Of a DNA stretch of 64,000 nucleotides, positions 33,721 to 42,035 are shown piece by piece (position 1 is the stretch's first letter; each line of letters opens with the position of its first letter). The notes beneath the pieces are model-generated. The model ran no database searches, was not told where the DNA came from, and saw nothing but the letters and a program-made list of their open reading frames with translations. The DNA is from Alistipes sp. (GTDB taxonomy: Bacteria > Bacteroidota > Bacteroidia > Bacteroidales > Rikenellaceae), in the NCBI GenBank assembly GCA_017436185.1, contig JAFSDP010000005.1, forward strand, positions 176,988 through 240,987, read 5' to 3'. The translations under genes were made by a program, and so were the position numbers.

Positions 33721-35460
33721 ATGAAAAACTTCATGAAACTGAGCGTAGTGCTGGTTGCTGCTGCGCTGGCTTTCTCGAGCTGCAACTGCTTCAAGCAGAT
33801 GGGCAAGAATCAGGACGAGGTTAAGGTTACCTGCACCCCCGAGATTCTTGTACTGAACAATGGCGTTGTTGCTGCCGATGTGAACGTTTCGTTCCCCGTT
33901 GAGTACTTCAACAAGAAGGCTGTCCTGAAGGTAACTCCCGTCATCGTATTCGAGGGTGGTGAGGTTGCCGGTAAGCCCCAGTATTTCCAGGGTTCGAAGG
34001 TTGATGAGAACTACACCGTAATCGACAAGGCTAACGGTGGTAACTACACGATGCACTGCGAGTTCCCCTACGACGAGCGTATGGATCAGTGCGCTCTGCA
34101 GATGCGTGCCGAGATCAAGTGCCCGAAGGGTAAGTGCAAGGAGTTCACGCTGGTGAACCTGAACAACGGTGCCATCCCCACCAAGGAGGAGGCTGCCATC
34201 CTGGCCGGCGACGATGCTGCTGCCAAGGCTGCCATCGAGCGTGAGTTTGGTCTGGTTGTAGCTTATGGTCTGAACACCCTGCAGAAGGACATCAAGTACG
34301 GTGACCTGATGGAGAACATGCCCAACAACTACAAGCGTGTTACGACGGTTGTTAACAAGACCGATCTGCTCTATGCCATCAACTCGTCGCGTGTAACGAA
34401 GAAGAACGAGAAGGCTGCCGACCTGGGCGCTTTCAAGGCTGACGTTGAGGAGAAGTTGGGCAACGACCGTGCTACGCAGAACATCGCTGTGAAGGGTTAC
34501 GCTTCGCCCGATGGTCCCGAGAAGTTCAACGACAAGCTGTCGAAGGCTCGTAGCGAGTCGTCGAAGGAGGTTGTTGTTAAGGTGCTGAAGGAGACCGGTC
34601 TGGACGTTGATGCTGCCGCTTACGGTGAGGACTGGGACGGCTTCAAGGAGATGGTTGCCGCTTCGGACATCAAGGACAAGAACCTGATTCTGCAGGTACT
34701 GAGCCTCTACAACTCGCCCGCCGAGCGTGAGGCCGAGATCAAGAACCTGTCGTCGGTTTACGGCGAGCTGAAGGATGACGTGCTTCCCGAGCTGCGTCGT
34801 GCTCAGATCGTGAACAGCACCGATATCCAGGGTAAGACGGACGTTGAGCTGCTGGCTGCTGCCAACACGGGTGCCGATATGACCGTTGAGGAGTACCTCT
34901 TCACGGCTCAGGAGCTGGCCAAGACCCCCGAGCAGGCTGTTGCCATCCTCAAGGAGGCTGCTAAGCAGTACGGTGACGACGCTCGCGTATGGAACAACTT
35001 GGGTGTTGCTCTGACGAAGGCCGGTGAGAAGGCTGAGGCCCTCAAGGCATTCGAGAAGGCTGCCAAGGTTGATCCGTCGGCTGACCTGAACAAGAACCTG
35101 CTGCTGGCTAACCTGGCTAACGGTAACACCGCTGCTGCCAAGAAGTACGCTGCTGCTGCTGACGCCGAGGCTAAGGCTGCTGTTGCTGCTGCCGAGGGTG
35201 ACTACAAGGCTGCTGCTGCTCAGCTGGAGGGTTACAACGCCGCTGTTGCTTATGTAATGAACAACGATCTGGCTGCTGCCAAGAAGGCGCTGGCTAACGA
35301 GGTTTCGGCTGATGCCGACTACCTGCGTGCCGTTATCGCCGCTAAGGAGGGTCAGGTAGCTACGGCTAAGGCTCAGCTGAAGTCGGCTATCGCCAAGGCT
35401 CCCGAGCTGGCCGAGAAGGCTGCCAAGGATGTCCTGCTGAAGGCTATCGTTGAGGCATAA
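33721..35460 (+). CDS. OmpA-like and TPR-containing lipoprotein, abundant
   Basis: The 579-residue product has a lipoprotein signal with Cys 21 (FSSC), a beta-rich N-terminal part (about 30-160), an OmpA-like segment (VKGYASPDGPEKFNDKLSKARSE-type, about 258-290), a tetratricopeptide stretch (DDARVWNNLGVALTKAGEKAEALKAF-type, from about 418), and an Ala/Lys-rich helical C-terminus. It probably links outer membrane and peptidoglycan. Ala is mostly GCT and Val mostly GTT, while neighbours prefer GCC and GTC/GTG, a sign of very high expression. It is monocistronic, with a strong terminator. Confidence 0.8.
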   Translation: MKNFMKLSVVLVAAALAFSSCNCFKQMGKNQDEVKVTCTPEILVLNNGVVAADVNVSFPVEYFNKKAVLKVTPVIVFEGGEVAGKPQYFQGSKVDENYTVIDKANGGNYTMHCEFPYDERMDQCALQMRAEIKCPKGKCKEFTLVNLNNGAIPTKEEAAILAGDDAAAKAAIEREFGLVVAYGLNTLQKDIKYGDLMENMPNNYKRVTTVVNKTDLLYAINSSRVTKKNEKAADLGAFKADVEEKLGNDRATQNIAVKGYASPDGPEKFNDKLSKARSESSKEVVVKVLKETGLDVDAAAYGEDWDGFKEMVAASDIKDKNLILQVLSLYNSPAEREAEIKNLSSVYGELKDDVLPELRRAQIVNSTDIQGKTDVELLAAANTGADMTVEEYLFTAQELAKTPEQAVAILKEAAKQYGDDARVWNNLGVALTKAGEKAEALKAFEKAAKVDPSADLNKNLLLANLANGNTAAAKKYAAAADAEAKAAVAAAEGDYKAAAAQLEGYNAAVAYVMNNDLAAAKKALANEVSADADYLRAVIAAKEGQVATAKAQLKSAIAKAPELAEKAAKDVLLKAIVEA

Positions 35461-35489
35461 GGAATCTGAAGATTCACCACTCAATAAGG

Positions 35490-35520
35490 GTGGGAGCGAA
35501 TTTCGCTCCCACTTTTTTTT
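35490..35520 (+). terminator. Terminator of the OmpA/TPR lipoprotein gene
   Basis: GTGGGAGCGAA and TTCGCTCCCAC pair (35490-35512) and are followed by T8. Confidence 0.93.
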
Positions 35521-35551
35521 ATTAGTAGCATCAACTTTGCAAATTTTTACC

Positions 35552-35559
35552 TATATTTG
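35552..35559 (+). promoter_or_regulatory. deoC -7 promoter element
   Basis: TATATTTG lies 22 nt before the deoC ATG. No consensus TTTG is seen at -33. Confidence 0.6.
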
Positions 35560-35581
35560 TAAAAAGTGAAAAAGTGCTGTT

Positions 35582-36460
35582 ATGGAATATACAACGCAAC
35601 TGAAGAGTTTTGCTCCTGCGTGGAGCGTCGAGGCGGTAAACCAAGAGGTGGCCCGCATCAAGGAGGTAGCCGTGCGCAACGAGAATGTCGAGGTCTATAA
35701 GTTCTGCTACTCGACCATCGACCTGACGACCCTGTCGTGCAACGACTCGGTGGAGTCGGTGACGGCCTTTGCCGAGAAGGCGGCGGCCTTCTATTATAAG
35801 TTCCCGCACATCCCCAACGTGGCTTCGATTTGTGTCTATCCCTCGTTTGTGGAGACGGTGGGCCTGGCCGTAGATGGTACGCCGATGCGCATCACGAGCG
35901 TTGCGGGTGGTTTCCCCGCTTCGCAGACCTTTATGGAGGTGAAGGCGTTGGAGATTGCAATGGCCGTGGAGAATGGTGCCGACGAGATTGACATTGTGCT
36001 CAACGTGGGCAAGATGCTCGAGGGCAGGTGGGACGAGGCCGCATCGGAGGTGGCTATGTTGCGTGAGGAGTGCTCGGAGGAGGTGGTGCTGAAGGTCATC
36101 ATCGAGTCGGGTGCCCTGAAGAAGCCCGAGCTGATTCGTGCCGCTTCGCTCATCTCGATGATGGCAGGTACGGACTTCGTGAAGACCTCTACGGGTAAGA
36201 TTGATGTGGCCGCTACGCCCGAGGCGGCGCTGGTGATGTGCCAGGCCATCCGTGACTACTACGAGGCGACGGGCAAAAAGATTGGCTTCAAGGCGGCAGG
36301 TGGCGTACGTACGGCCCAGGATGCAGCCCTCTACTACACGATTGTCGAGGAGACGCTGGGTAAGGAGTGGCTCACCCCCGAGCTGTTCCGCATCGGTGCT
36401 TCGTCGGTGGCCAACAACCTGATCTCGGCCATCGAGGGTGAGACGGTGAAATACTTTTAG
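35582..36460 (+). CDS. deoC: Deoxyribose-phosphate aldolase
   Basis: DeoC splits deoxyribose-5-phosphate into glyceraldehyde-3-phosphate and acetaldehyde during deoxynucleoside breakdown. The 292-residue product has EIDIVLNVGKML, VVLKVIIESGAL and the Schiff-base segment FVKTSTGK, then GFKAAGGVRTAQDA. The N-terminal extension of about 40 residues relative to the shorter bacterial forms is usual for the E. coli-like class. It stands alone; other deo genes are not adjacent. Confidence 0.95.
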   Translation: MEYTTQLKSFAPAWSVEAVNQEVARIKEVAVRNENVEVYKFCYSTIDLTTLSCNDSVESVTAFAEKAAAFYYKFPHIPNVASICVYPSFVETVGLAVDGTPMRITSVAGGFPASQTFMEVKALEIAMAVENGADEIDIVLNVGKMLEGRWDEAASEVAMLREECSEEVVLKVIIESGALKKPELIRAASLISMMAGTDFVKTSTGKIDVAATPEAALVMCQAIRDYYEATGKKIGFKAAGGVRTAQDAALYYTIVEETLGKEWLTPELFRIGASSVANNLISAIEGETVKYF

Positions 36461-36486
36461 TGCGCTATATATAATATAGGTATAGC

Positions 36487-36516
36487 AAACGAGCGGGCCT
36501 TGCGGTCCGCTCGTTT
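36487..36516. terminator. Hairpin between convergent deoC and S41 protease genes
   Basis: AAACGAGCGGGCC and GGTCCGCTCGTTT pair over 13 bp (one G-U) with a TTGC loop. T runs on either side are short. Confidence 0.7.
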
Positions 36517-36522
36517 CGTCTA

Positions 36523-38148
36523 TTACTTCAGCTCCTCGATGGCTCGCAGGATGACATTGTCGATGGGGTAGATGTGGGCGTAGAAGCCGTTGTCCTCGAG
36601 GGCGGTGTTGCGCCCGATGTAGGCCTTGAGTTGTGCCTCCATCAGTTTGCGCGAACGACGGATGTCGGCCCAATTGGGGGCAACGCCCTGCCGTGCGGCA
36701 TACTGCACAAAGTCGTTGAAGAGGGTTTTGTCACGGTCGAGCAGTCGGCGCAGTTCCTCGATGGTGGTCACCTTGTTCAGCTCCTCACGATGGCGGTCGG
36801 CATACTCGATGGTGTAGCGGTAGAGAATGTTACGTCCCGAGACCTCCATAAAGTAGGGGGTCATATCGGTCGTGTCGGCCGGAATGAAGAGGTCGGGCAT
36901 AATGCCACCGCCCCCATAGACCACCTTCCCACCCGGGGTGACACGCTTCAGCGAGTCGGCAAAGTGGATCGAGTCGGCCGAGAAGAGCTCGTTGTTTTGG
37001 TAGCGGTTCCACAGCTCGGCAGCGTAGTCCTCCTCCTGACCGATGGTGTAGGGCTTCTGGATGGAACGCCCCGTGGGGGTGTAGTAGCGGGCGATGGTGA
37101 GGCGTAGGGCCGAGCCGTCGGCGTAGGGGATTTGGCGCTGCACCAACCCCTTGCCAAACGAGCGGCGACCAATGATGGTGCCTCGGTCGTTGTCTTGCAG
37201 GGCACCTGCCAAAATCTCGCTCGACGAGGCGCTATACTCGTCAATCAAGACGGCCACCTCCATATCTTGGGCGATGCCGACACCATCGGCATACTCCCGC
37301 AGTTGCTTTTTCTGGCGATCCTCGGTATAGACAATCAACTGCCCTTTGTGCAGGAACTCGTTGGCAATCAGGATGGCTTGATCCAAAAAGCCACCCGAGT
37401 TGCCACGCAGGTCGAAGATGAGCCGTTCGATGCCCTTGCTGCGCATCTCCAAGAGGGCCATCTGCAACTCACGGTGCGAGGTGCGGGCAAACTGTCCGAG
37501 TTTGATGTAACCGATGCCGGGGACAATCTCAAACGAGGATTCAATGCTCTTGATGGGAATCTTGTCACGGATGACCTGTACTTCGACCAGTTCGTCAATC
37601 TGCTGACGCTCCAGGCCGAGCTTTACCTCCGTACCCCGAGGGCCTCGGAGCGTGCGCACAATCTCATCTTGGGGGATCTTCTTGCCCGCCACCAGTGAGT
37701 CGTTGATCTCGATGATGCGGTCGCCCGCCTTCACACCCGCCTTGTCGCTCGGGCCGTGAGGGATGACGCTGAGGACGATGACCGTGTCGGTGGCCATATT
37801 GAAGACCACGCCGATGCCGTCAAACTCCCCTTCGAGCGGGTCGTTCATAGCGGCCATCTCCTCCTTGGGGATATAGACCGAGTGGGGGTCCAACTCCTTC
37901 AGTACGATGGGGATGAGGTGTTCCGAGAGGGTGTCCATCGAGAGTGGATCGACATACTCCCGCTCGATGAGCGAGAGGGTCTGCGTGAGTTTGTTCTCGG
38001 GAACGGCCATCTGCTGCAATACCCCACGCAGTTGTGCGGCCGAGTTGTGTCGTCCGAGGTAGTTGCCTGCCCACAGACCCACCACCAGGGCTACGGCCAG
38101 CAGCGTGGGATAGAGGAGGCGCAACTTTCGTTTCGTGGAGTTCGTCAT
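36523..38148 (-). CDS. S41 family C-terminal processing peptidase
   Basis: CTP-type proteases trim C-termini of envelope proteins. The 541-residue product has one N-terminal membrane anchor (about 13-30), a PDZ domain (about 110-195, GIGVVFNMATDTVIVLSVIPHGPSDKAG-type), and the catalytic domain with DLRGNSGGFLDQA, DEYSASSSEILAG (nucleophilic Ser) and RRSFGKGLVQ (catalytic Lys). The C-terminal extension of about 150 residues is usual in Bacteroidetes. ATG 38148 is chosen; a GTG at 38154 is also possible. It lies 5 nt after the DUF3078 gene, on the same transcript. Confidence 0.93.
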   Translation of the reverse strand: MTNSTKRKLRLLYPTLLAVALVVGLWAGNYLGRHNSAAQLRGVLQQMAVPENKLTQTLSLIEREYVDPLSMDTLSEHLIPIVLKELDPHSVYIPKEEMAAMNDPLEGEFDGIGVVFNMATDTVIVLSVIPHGPSDKAGVKAGDRIIEINDSLVAGKKIPQDEIVRTLRGPRGTEVKLGLERQQIDELVEVQVIRDKIPIKSIESSFEIVPGIGYIKLGQFARTSHRELQMALLEMRSKGIERLIFDLRGNSGGFLDQAILIANEFLHKGQLIVYTEDRQKKQLREYADGVGIAQDMEVAVLIDEYSASSSEILAGALQDNDRGTIIGRRSFGKGLVQRQIPYADGSALRLTIARYYTPTGRSIQKPYTIGQEEDYAAELWNRYQNNELFSADSIHFADSLKRVTPGGKVVYGGGGIMPDLFIPADTTDMTPYFMEVSGRNILYRYTIEYADRHREELNKVTTIEELRRLLDRDKTLFNDFVQYAARQGVAPNWADIRRSRKLMEAQLKAYIGRNTALEDNGFYAHIYPIDNVILRAIEELK

Positions 38149-38153
38149 AGTCA

Positions 38154-39362
38154 CTATTTGTTCTTAAACGTGTAGCTCAGACCCACCGACAGCAGCGTCT
38201 TGGTCTGCACGGCGTAGTTCTGCGAACGGTCGTAGTAGAGCTGGAACGAAAGGGAGGTCGTCAAAAAGCGGGTCGCCTTGATGTCGATGGTGTTCTCCCA
38301 ACGTACGGTTGGGTGAATCGGCAGGCGGGGCTTGGTCTTGATGTTGCCGTCCCACTGCTCCATGGCGGCCTTGTAGTCGTCGAACTTGCTGATGCGGTTG
38401 TCCAGATCGATGTTCGTGATCCAACCCCAGAAAGTGTAGAGCGTGGTGCGGTAGCGCAGGTACTCCGACTTGCCGAAGGTGCGGTCGAAGTCGATCTGCA
38501 CCGACGAACCACCCTCGTACTTGGCGCTCTTGTCGGGATCCTCGATACCGTAGGCAAAGGCCTTTTTGATGCGGTTGCCCTCCTCGTCGAACTGCTCACG
38601 GCGAATCCAACTGTTGTTGGCATAGACGGCACTCAGGGCCAGCGGTGAGAGGTCCAACTTGATGGGCACCTTCTTGCTCGGGCACTCGTACTTCAGACCT
38701 ACCGACAGATTCAGATAACCCGGCGTCATAAAGCTGCTCTTCATATCCTTGCGCTTCTGCTCGGTACGCGAGGCGTAACCCTTGGCAATCTGGCTGCGGA
38801 ACTTGAAGGTGGCACCATACGACCAGTTCTTCGACATCTTCCACGAGGGGGCAATCTGCAATGCGAACTCGTCCTGATTCTTGAACCAGATGCCCTCACG
38901 GTCCATCACCTTGTTGCCGGCCTCATCCACGACGGCATCACCTGCCTCGTCGAAGAGGGGCATCTCGACCTTCATTCGGTTGTAGCCGAACTTACCCTCG
39001 AACTTGGTCTCGACCGAGAAGAGGTTTTTCGTGAATTTGTGCGAGAGGAAGAGGTTGGCCACGATGGCAATCGAGTTGTCACCACCCGACACCTCGACCC
39101 AGGGGTCGTTGTACGAGGTCATCGTACCCTGCAAACCTGTCGTGATCTCCAGCGTGTTGCGCTCCTTGCGGATGGCGGCACGCTCGGCACGGTAACGGGC
39201 GTGCGAGTAGTAGGGGGTCGAAGCCGAAATCAGGCGCATTGTATCGACCCACGTGATCGACTCCTCCTTCGTCTCGACGTTATCAATCGTAAATTGTGCG
39301 TTGGCCTGCTGCGTCATAGCGAGCAGGACCACTGCAAAAATCAAGCTATAAAATCTCTTCAT
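38154..39362 (-). CDS. DUF3078 outer-membrane beta-barrel-like protein
   Basis: The 402-residue product has a signal peptide (MKRFYSLIFAVVLLAMTQQANA) and DUF3078 sequence throughout, with alternating aromatic beta strands and the final strand LLSVGLSYTFKNK, as in small outer-membrane barrels. Its function is unknown; the family occurs across Bacteroidetes. ATG 39362 is chosen because the signal peptide begins there. It is the first gene of an operon with the S41 protease, which could process envelope proteins together with it. Confidence 0.83.
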   Translation of the reverse strand: MKRFYSLIFAVVLLAMTQQANAQFTIDNVETKEESITWVDTMRLISASTPYYSHARYRAERAAIRKERNTLEITTGLQGTMTSYNDPWVEVSGGDNSIAIVANLFLSHKFTKNLFSVETKFEGKFGYNRMKVEMPLFDEAGDAVVDEAGNKVMDREGIWFKNQDEFALQIAPSWKMSKNWSYGATFKFRSQIAKGYASRTEQKRKDMKSSFMTPGYLNLSVGLKYECPSKKVPIKLDLSPLALSAVYANNSWIRREQFDEEGNRIKKAFAYGIEDPDKSAKYEGGSSVQIDFDRTFGKSEYLRYRTTLYTFWGWITNIDLDNRISKFDDYKAAMEQWDGNIKTKPRLPIHPTVRWENTIDIKATRFLTTSLSFQLYYDRSQNYAVQTKTLLSVGLSYTFKNK

Positions 39363-39387
39363 AGTAAACGTGCTTGGGTATATAGCA

Positions 39388-39417
39388 CAAAGGTACACAA
39401 AAAAACGGAGGGACAAA
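39388..39417 (-). promoter_or_regulatory. DUF3078-protease operon promoter
   Basis: The reverse strand has TTTG (39414-39417), an 18-nt spacer and TACCTTTG (39388-39395). The -33 element lies in the loop of the upstream GH57 terminator (39400-39437), so termination and initiation share DNA. Confidence 0.75.
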
Positions 39418-39437
39418 AGCGATGCCCCTCCGTTTTT
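39400..39437 (-). terminator. Terminator of the glycogen operon
   Basis: AAAAACGGAGGG and CCCTCCGTTTTT pair over 12 bp with a 13-nt loop, followed on the reverse strand by a T run. It follows the GH57 stop by about 22 nt. Confidence 0.85.
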
Positions 39438-39459
39438 ACTGAAAATTCAGACCTGCAGG

Positions 39460-40683
39460 TTAAGCCTTCTTCGTCTTCTTCGAAGCCTTCTTGGCCTCCA
39501 GTGCCTTATCTACCTCGATCTCGAAGTCCGACAGCACATTCATGTAGTTGATGAAGGCGTCGTAGGCCGAGTCGTAGGGGTTGAAGTAGGAGTGAACATC
39601 ACCATCCGAGAGCCACTTCGTTGCCATATAGTAGAAGTGGTCCGAGGTCTGCATAAAGTTCCATACGTAGTTGAAGTCCTCGCTCTTGAGCTTGGCAATC
39701 TTCTCCTTGAGGGCATAGAGCTTCGAGAAGGCCTCGTTCTGAAGCTCGTTACCGAGCCAAGCCGTCACGTCACGCTCCTCATCGGCCCACGACATCGTGT
39801 GGGGGCAGTGCAGTACCGATACGGGCTGGTACTTCTTGGCAGCCTCGCTCACGGTGGCAAACTCCAACTGACCCGAAGCCAAAGCAATGGCGGGCAGCGC
39901 CTTCATAAAGTCGAAGATACCGGTCTCAACACCCTGGTGCTCACCAAAGGTCTCGTAGTCCATAAAGAGGTTCACCACCTCACCCGGGGTCTCCTCGCTC
40001 GTCAGCCACGATACATACTTATCGGCCGTCAGCGGGTACTCGTCCCAACCCTGGTTCGAGAAGCGGAAGGCGATATCGTCCGAGAGTTTGTAGTTGCGCA
40101 GCAACAGACGCATCTTCTGGTCGATCGAGTTGGCATAGATGTAGTTGGGCGACTTCCAACCCAGGATGTGACGTGCACCCTCGGCCAGCATCGTCTTGTA
40201 GCCCAGCTCCGATACCATAGCACCAATCTCGTCCGAGTAGATCAGCTCCGTGTTACGGAAGGCGGTCGGCTTCATACCAAACTCCTTCTTAATCATCTGA
40301 GCGTGCAGCTTCACCTGGTCGGCGAAATCCTCCTTCGATGCGAGCGAAGCCAGCGAGTGCGAGTAGGTCTCGGCCAAGAACTCTACGCAGCCGGTCTTGG
40401 CCAGAGCCTTGAACGACTCCAACACCTCGGGGGCGTAGGCCTTGAACTGCTCGATGGCAATACCCGTAATCGAGAACGAGCAACGGAACTGACCCTTATG
40501 CTCCTCGATGAGCTTGAGCAGCATGGCGTTCATCGGCAGGTAGCACTGACGAGCCACCTTCTGCAGAATCGAGCGGTTTGCGAGGTCATCGAGGTAGTTG
40601 TGGTCCTTGCCCATATTGAAGAAGCGGTATTTCTTCAGACGCCAGGGCTGATGAACCTGAAAATAGAGACAAACGGTTTTCAT
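39460..40683 (-). CDS. GH57 family alpha-glucan-acting enzyme
   Basis: GH57 includes alpha-amylases, 4-alpha-glucanotransferases and branching enzymes. The 407-residue product has the motifs HQPWRLKKY (motif 1, about 11-19), SITGIAIEQ (motif 2), AFRNTELIYSD (motif 3, with the likely nucleophile Glu) and LFMDYETFGEHQG (motif 4, with the likely acid/base Asp). The C-terminus is lysine-rich (EAKKASKKTKKA). It is the last gene of the glycogen operon, 14 nt after the GT4 gene. A cytoplasmic amylase or glucanotransferase role on glycogen is likely, and a branching role is possible because no GH13 branching enzyme is in the window. Confidence 0.88.
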   Translation of the reverse strand: MKTVCLYFQVHQPWRLKKYRFFNMGKDHNYLDDLANRSILQKVARQCYLPMNAMLLKLIEEHKGQFRCSFSITGIAIEQFKAYAPEVLESFKALAKTGCVEFLAETYSHSLASLASKEDFADQVKLHAQMIKKEFGMKPTAFRNTELIYSDEIGAMVSELGYKTMLAEGARHILGWKSPNYIYANSIDQKMRLLLRNYKLSDDIAFRFSNQGWDEYPLTADKYVSWLTSEETPGEVVNLFMDYETFGEHQGVETGIFDFMKALPAIALASGQLEFATVSEAAKKYQPVSVLHCPHTMSWADEERDVTAWLGNELQNEAFSKLYALKEKIAKLKSEDFNYVWNFMQTSDHFYYMATKWLSDGDVHSYFNPYDSAYDAFINYMNVLSDFEIEVDKALEAKKASKKTKKA

Positions 40684-40697
40684 AGGTTTTGTATGTT

Positions 40698-42011
40698 TTA
40701 TTTATTTTTACTCTCTTCAACAATACGCTCATAGATGGTCTTCATCTTGGCGGCAACCGTGTTCCACTTCAGGTTGGTTACCTCCTCCAGACCCTTCGTC
40801 GAGAACATATTCGACAGGGCCGGGTACTTAATCAGACCATACATAGCATCGGCCAGGGCATCTACATCCCAGTAATCGACCTTCACGGCGTAGTCCAGCA
40901 CCTCGGCCACACCACTCTGCTTGGAGATGATTACCGGCACATTCGAACGCATAGCCTCCAGGGGCGAGATACCGAAGGGCTCCGATACCGACGGCATCAC
41001 ATAGACATCCGACAGCTGGAACATCTTGTGTACGTCGTCACCACGCAGGAAGCCCGTGAAGTGGAAGCGGTCGGCAATGCCGAGGCGAGCCACACGGCGA
41101 ATCACGTGGTTCATCATATCGCCCGAACCGGCCATCACGAAGCGCACGTTGGGCACACGCTTCAGCACCTTGGCAGCAGCCTCGACAAAGTAGTCGGGAC
41201 CCTTCTGATAGGTGATACGACCCAGGAACGTAATGATTTTATCCTCTACACCACGCTCGGGAGCCTCGCCACTCTTCTCGGCAAAGCGTACGGCGTTGTG
41301 TACCGTGACCACCTTCTCGGCGGGGATGCCGTAGCGGTTGATGACGATGTTACGTGTCAGGTTCGATACAGCCATCACGCAGTCGGCAGCCATCATACCG
41401 TTCTTCTCGATGGCGTGTACCTGCGTATTGACATTCTCGCCCGAGCGGTCATACTCCGTGGCGTGCATATGCACTACCAGCGGCTTGCCCGACACCTTCT
41501 TGGCGGCGATACCTGCGTAGTAGGTGAGCCAGTCGTGGGCGTGGATCACGTCGAACTGACCCTCCAAATCCTTGGCTACCTGGGCGGCAACCACGGCGTA
41601 GCGGGCAACCTCCTCCATCAGGTTGGCACCATACTTACCCGAGAAGGTGTAACGCTGCTTCCAGCAGTCGGTCGATTCCCATACACGCTTACCCGTCTTG
41701 ACATACTCCTCGTGGTAGGTGGCATACTCCTCGGGGGTGATGTAGGGCACCATATTCGAGTCGATGTGGATGAACGAAATTTTATCCAGCACATCGTCTG
41801 CACCACTGCCCGTCGAGCCATAGACGGCCTCGACGTCGCTGGCATTCACCACGCGGATGAAGCGTTGATCCTCGTCGCCATAGGCGTGCGGCACGATGAA
41901 GGTTACATCCACACCGTTGCGCGCCAGACCGCGAGTCATACCGTAACAGGCTGTTCCCAGACCACCGGCAATGTGAGGCGGAAACTCCCAGCCGAACATT
42001 AAAACTCTCAT
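40698..42011 (-). CDS. GT4-type glycosyltransferase, glycogen-locus glucosyltransferase
   Basis: This is a GT-B fold retaining transferase of 437 residues. It shows MFGWEFPPHIAGGLGTACYGM (N-terminal Gly loop), VIHAHDWLTYYAG, FLGRITYQKGPDYFVEAA and the E-x7-E motif EPFGISPLEAMRSNVPVI. The opening resembles glycogen/starch synthases and related maltosyl- or glucosyltransferases. It lies 24 nt after the debranching gene and 14 nt before the GH57 gene. It may make primer or maltodextrin for the GT3 synthase (inference); the donor nucleotide sugar cannot be told. Confidence 0.87.
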   Translation of the reverse strand: MRVLMFGWEFPPHIAGGLGTACYGMTRGLARNGVDVTFIVPHAYGDEDQRFIRVVNASDVEAVYGSTGSGADDVLDKISFIHIDSNMVPYITPEEYATYHEEYVKTGKRVWESTDCWKQRYTFSGKYGANLMEEVARYAVVAAQVAKDLEGQFDVIHAHDWLTYYAGIAAKKVSGKPLVVHMHATEYDRSGENVNTQVHAIEKNGMMAADCVMAVSNLTRNIVINRYGIPAEKVVTVHNAVRFAEKSGEAPERGVEDKIITFLGRITYQKGPDYFVEAAAKVLKRVPNVRFVMAGSGDMMNHVIRRVARLGIADRFHFTGFLRGDDVHKMFQLSDVYVMPSVSEPFGISPLEAMRSNVPVIISKQSGVAEVLDYAVKVDYWDVDALADAMYGLIKYPALSNMFSTKGLEEVTNLKWNTVAAKMKTIYERIVEESKNK

Positions 42012-42035
42012 AGTCTTATCTCTTTTTATTTTTTG

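Noticed and set aside
33721..35460. Horizontal transfer as the reason for the odd codon use of the OmpA/TPR gene
   Set aside because: The preferred codons shift in the same direction, to a lesser degree, in rpsO and pnp, so high expression explains it better than foreign origin.
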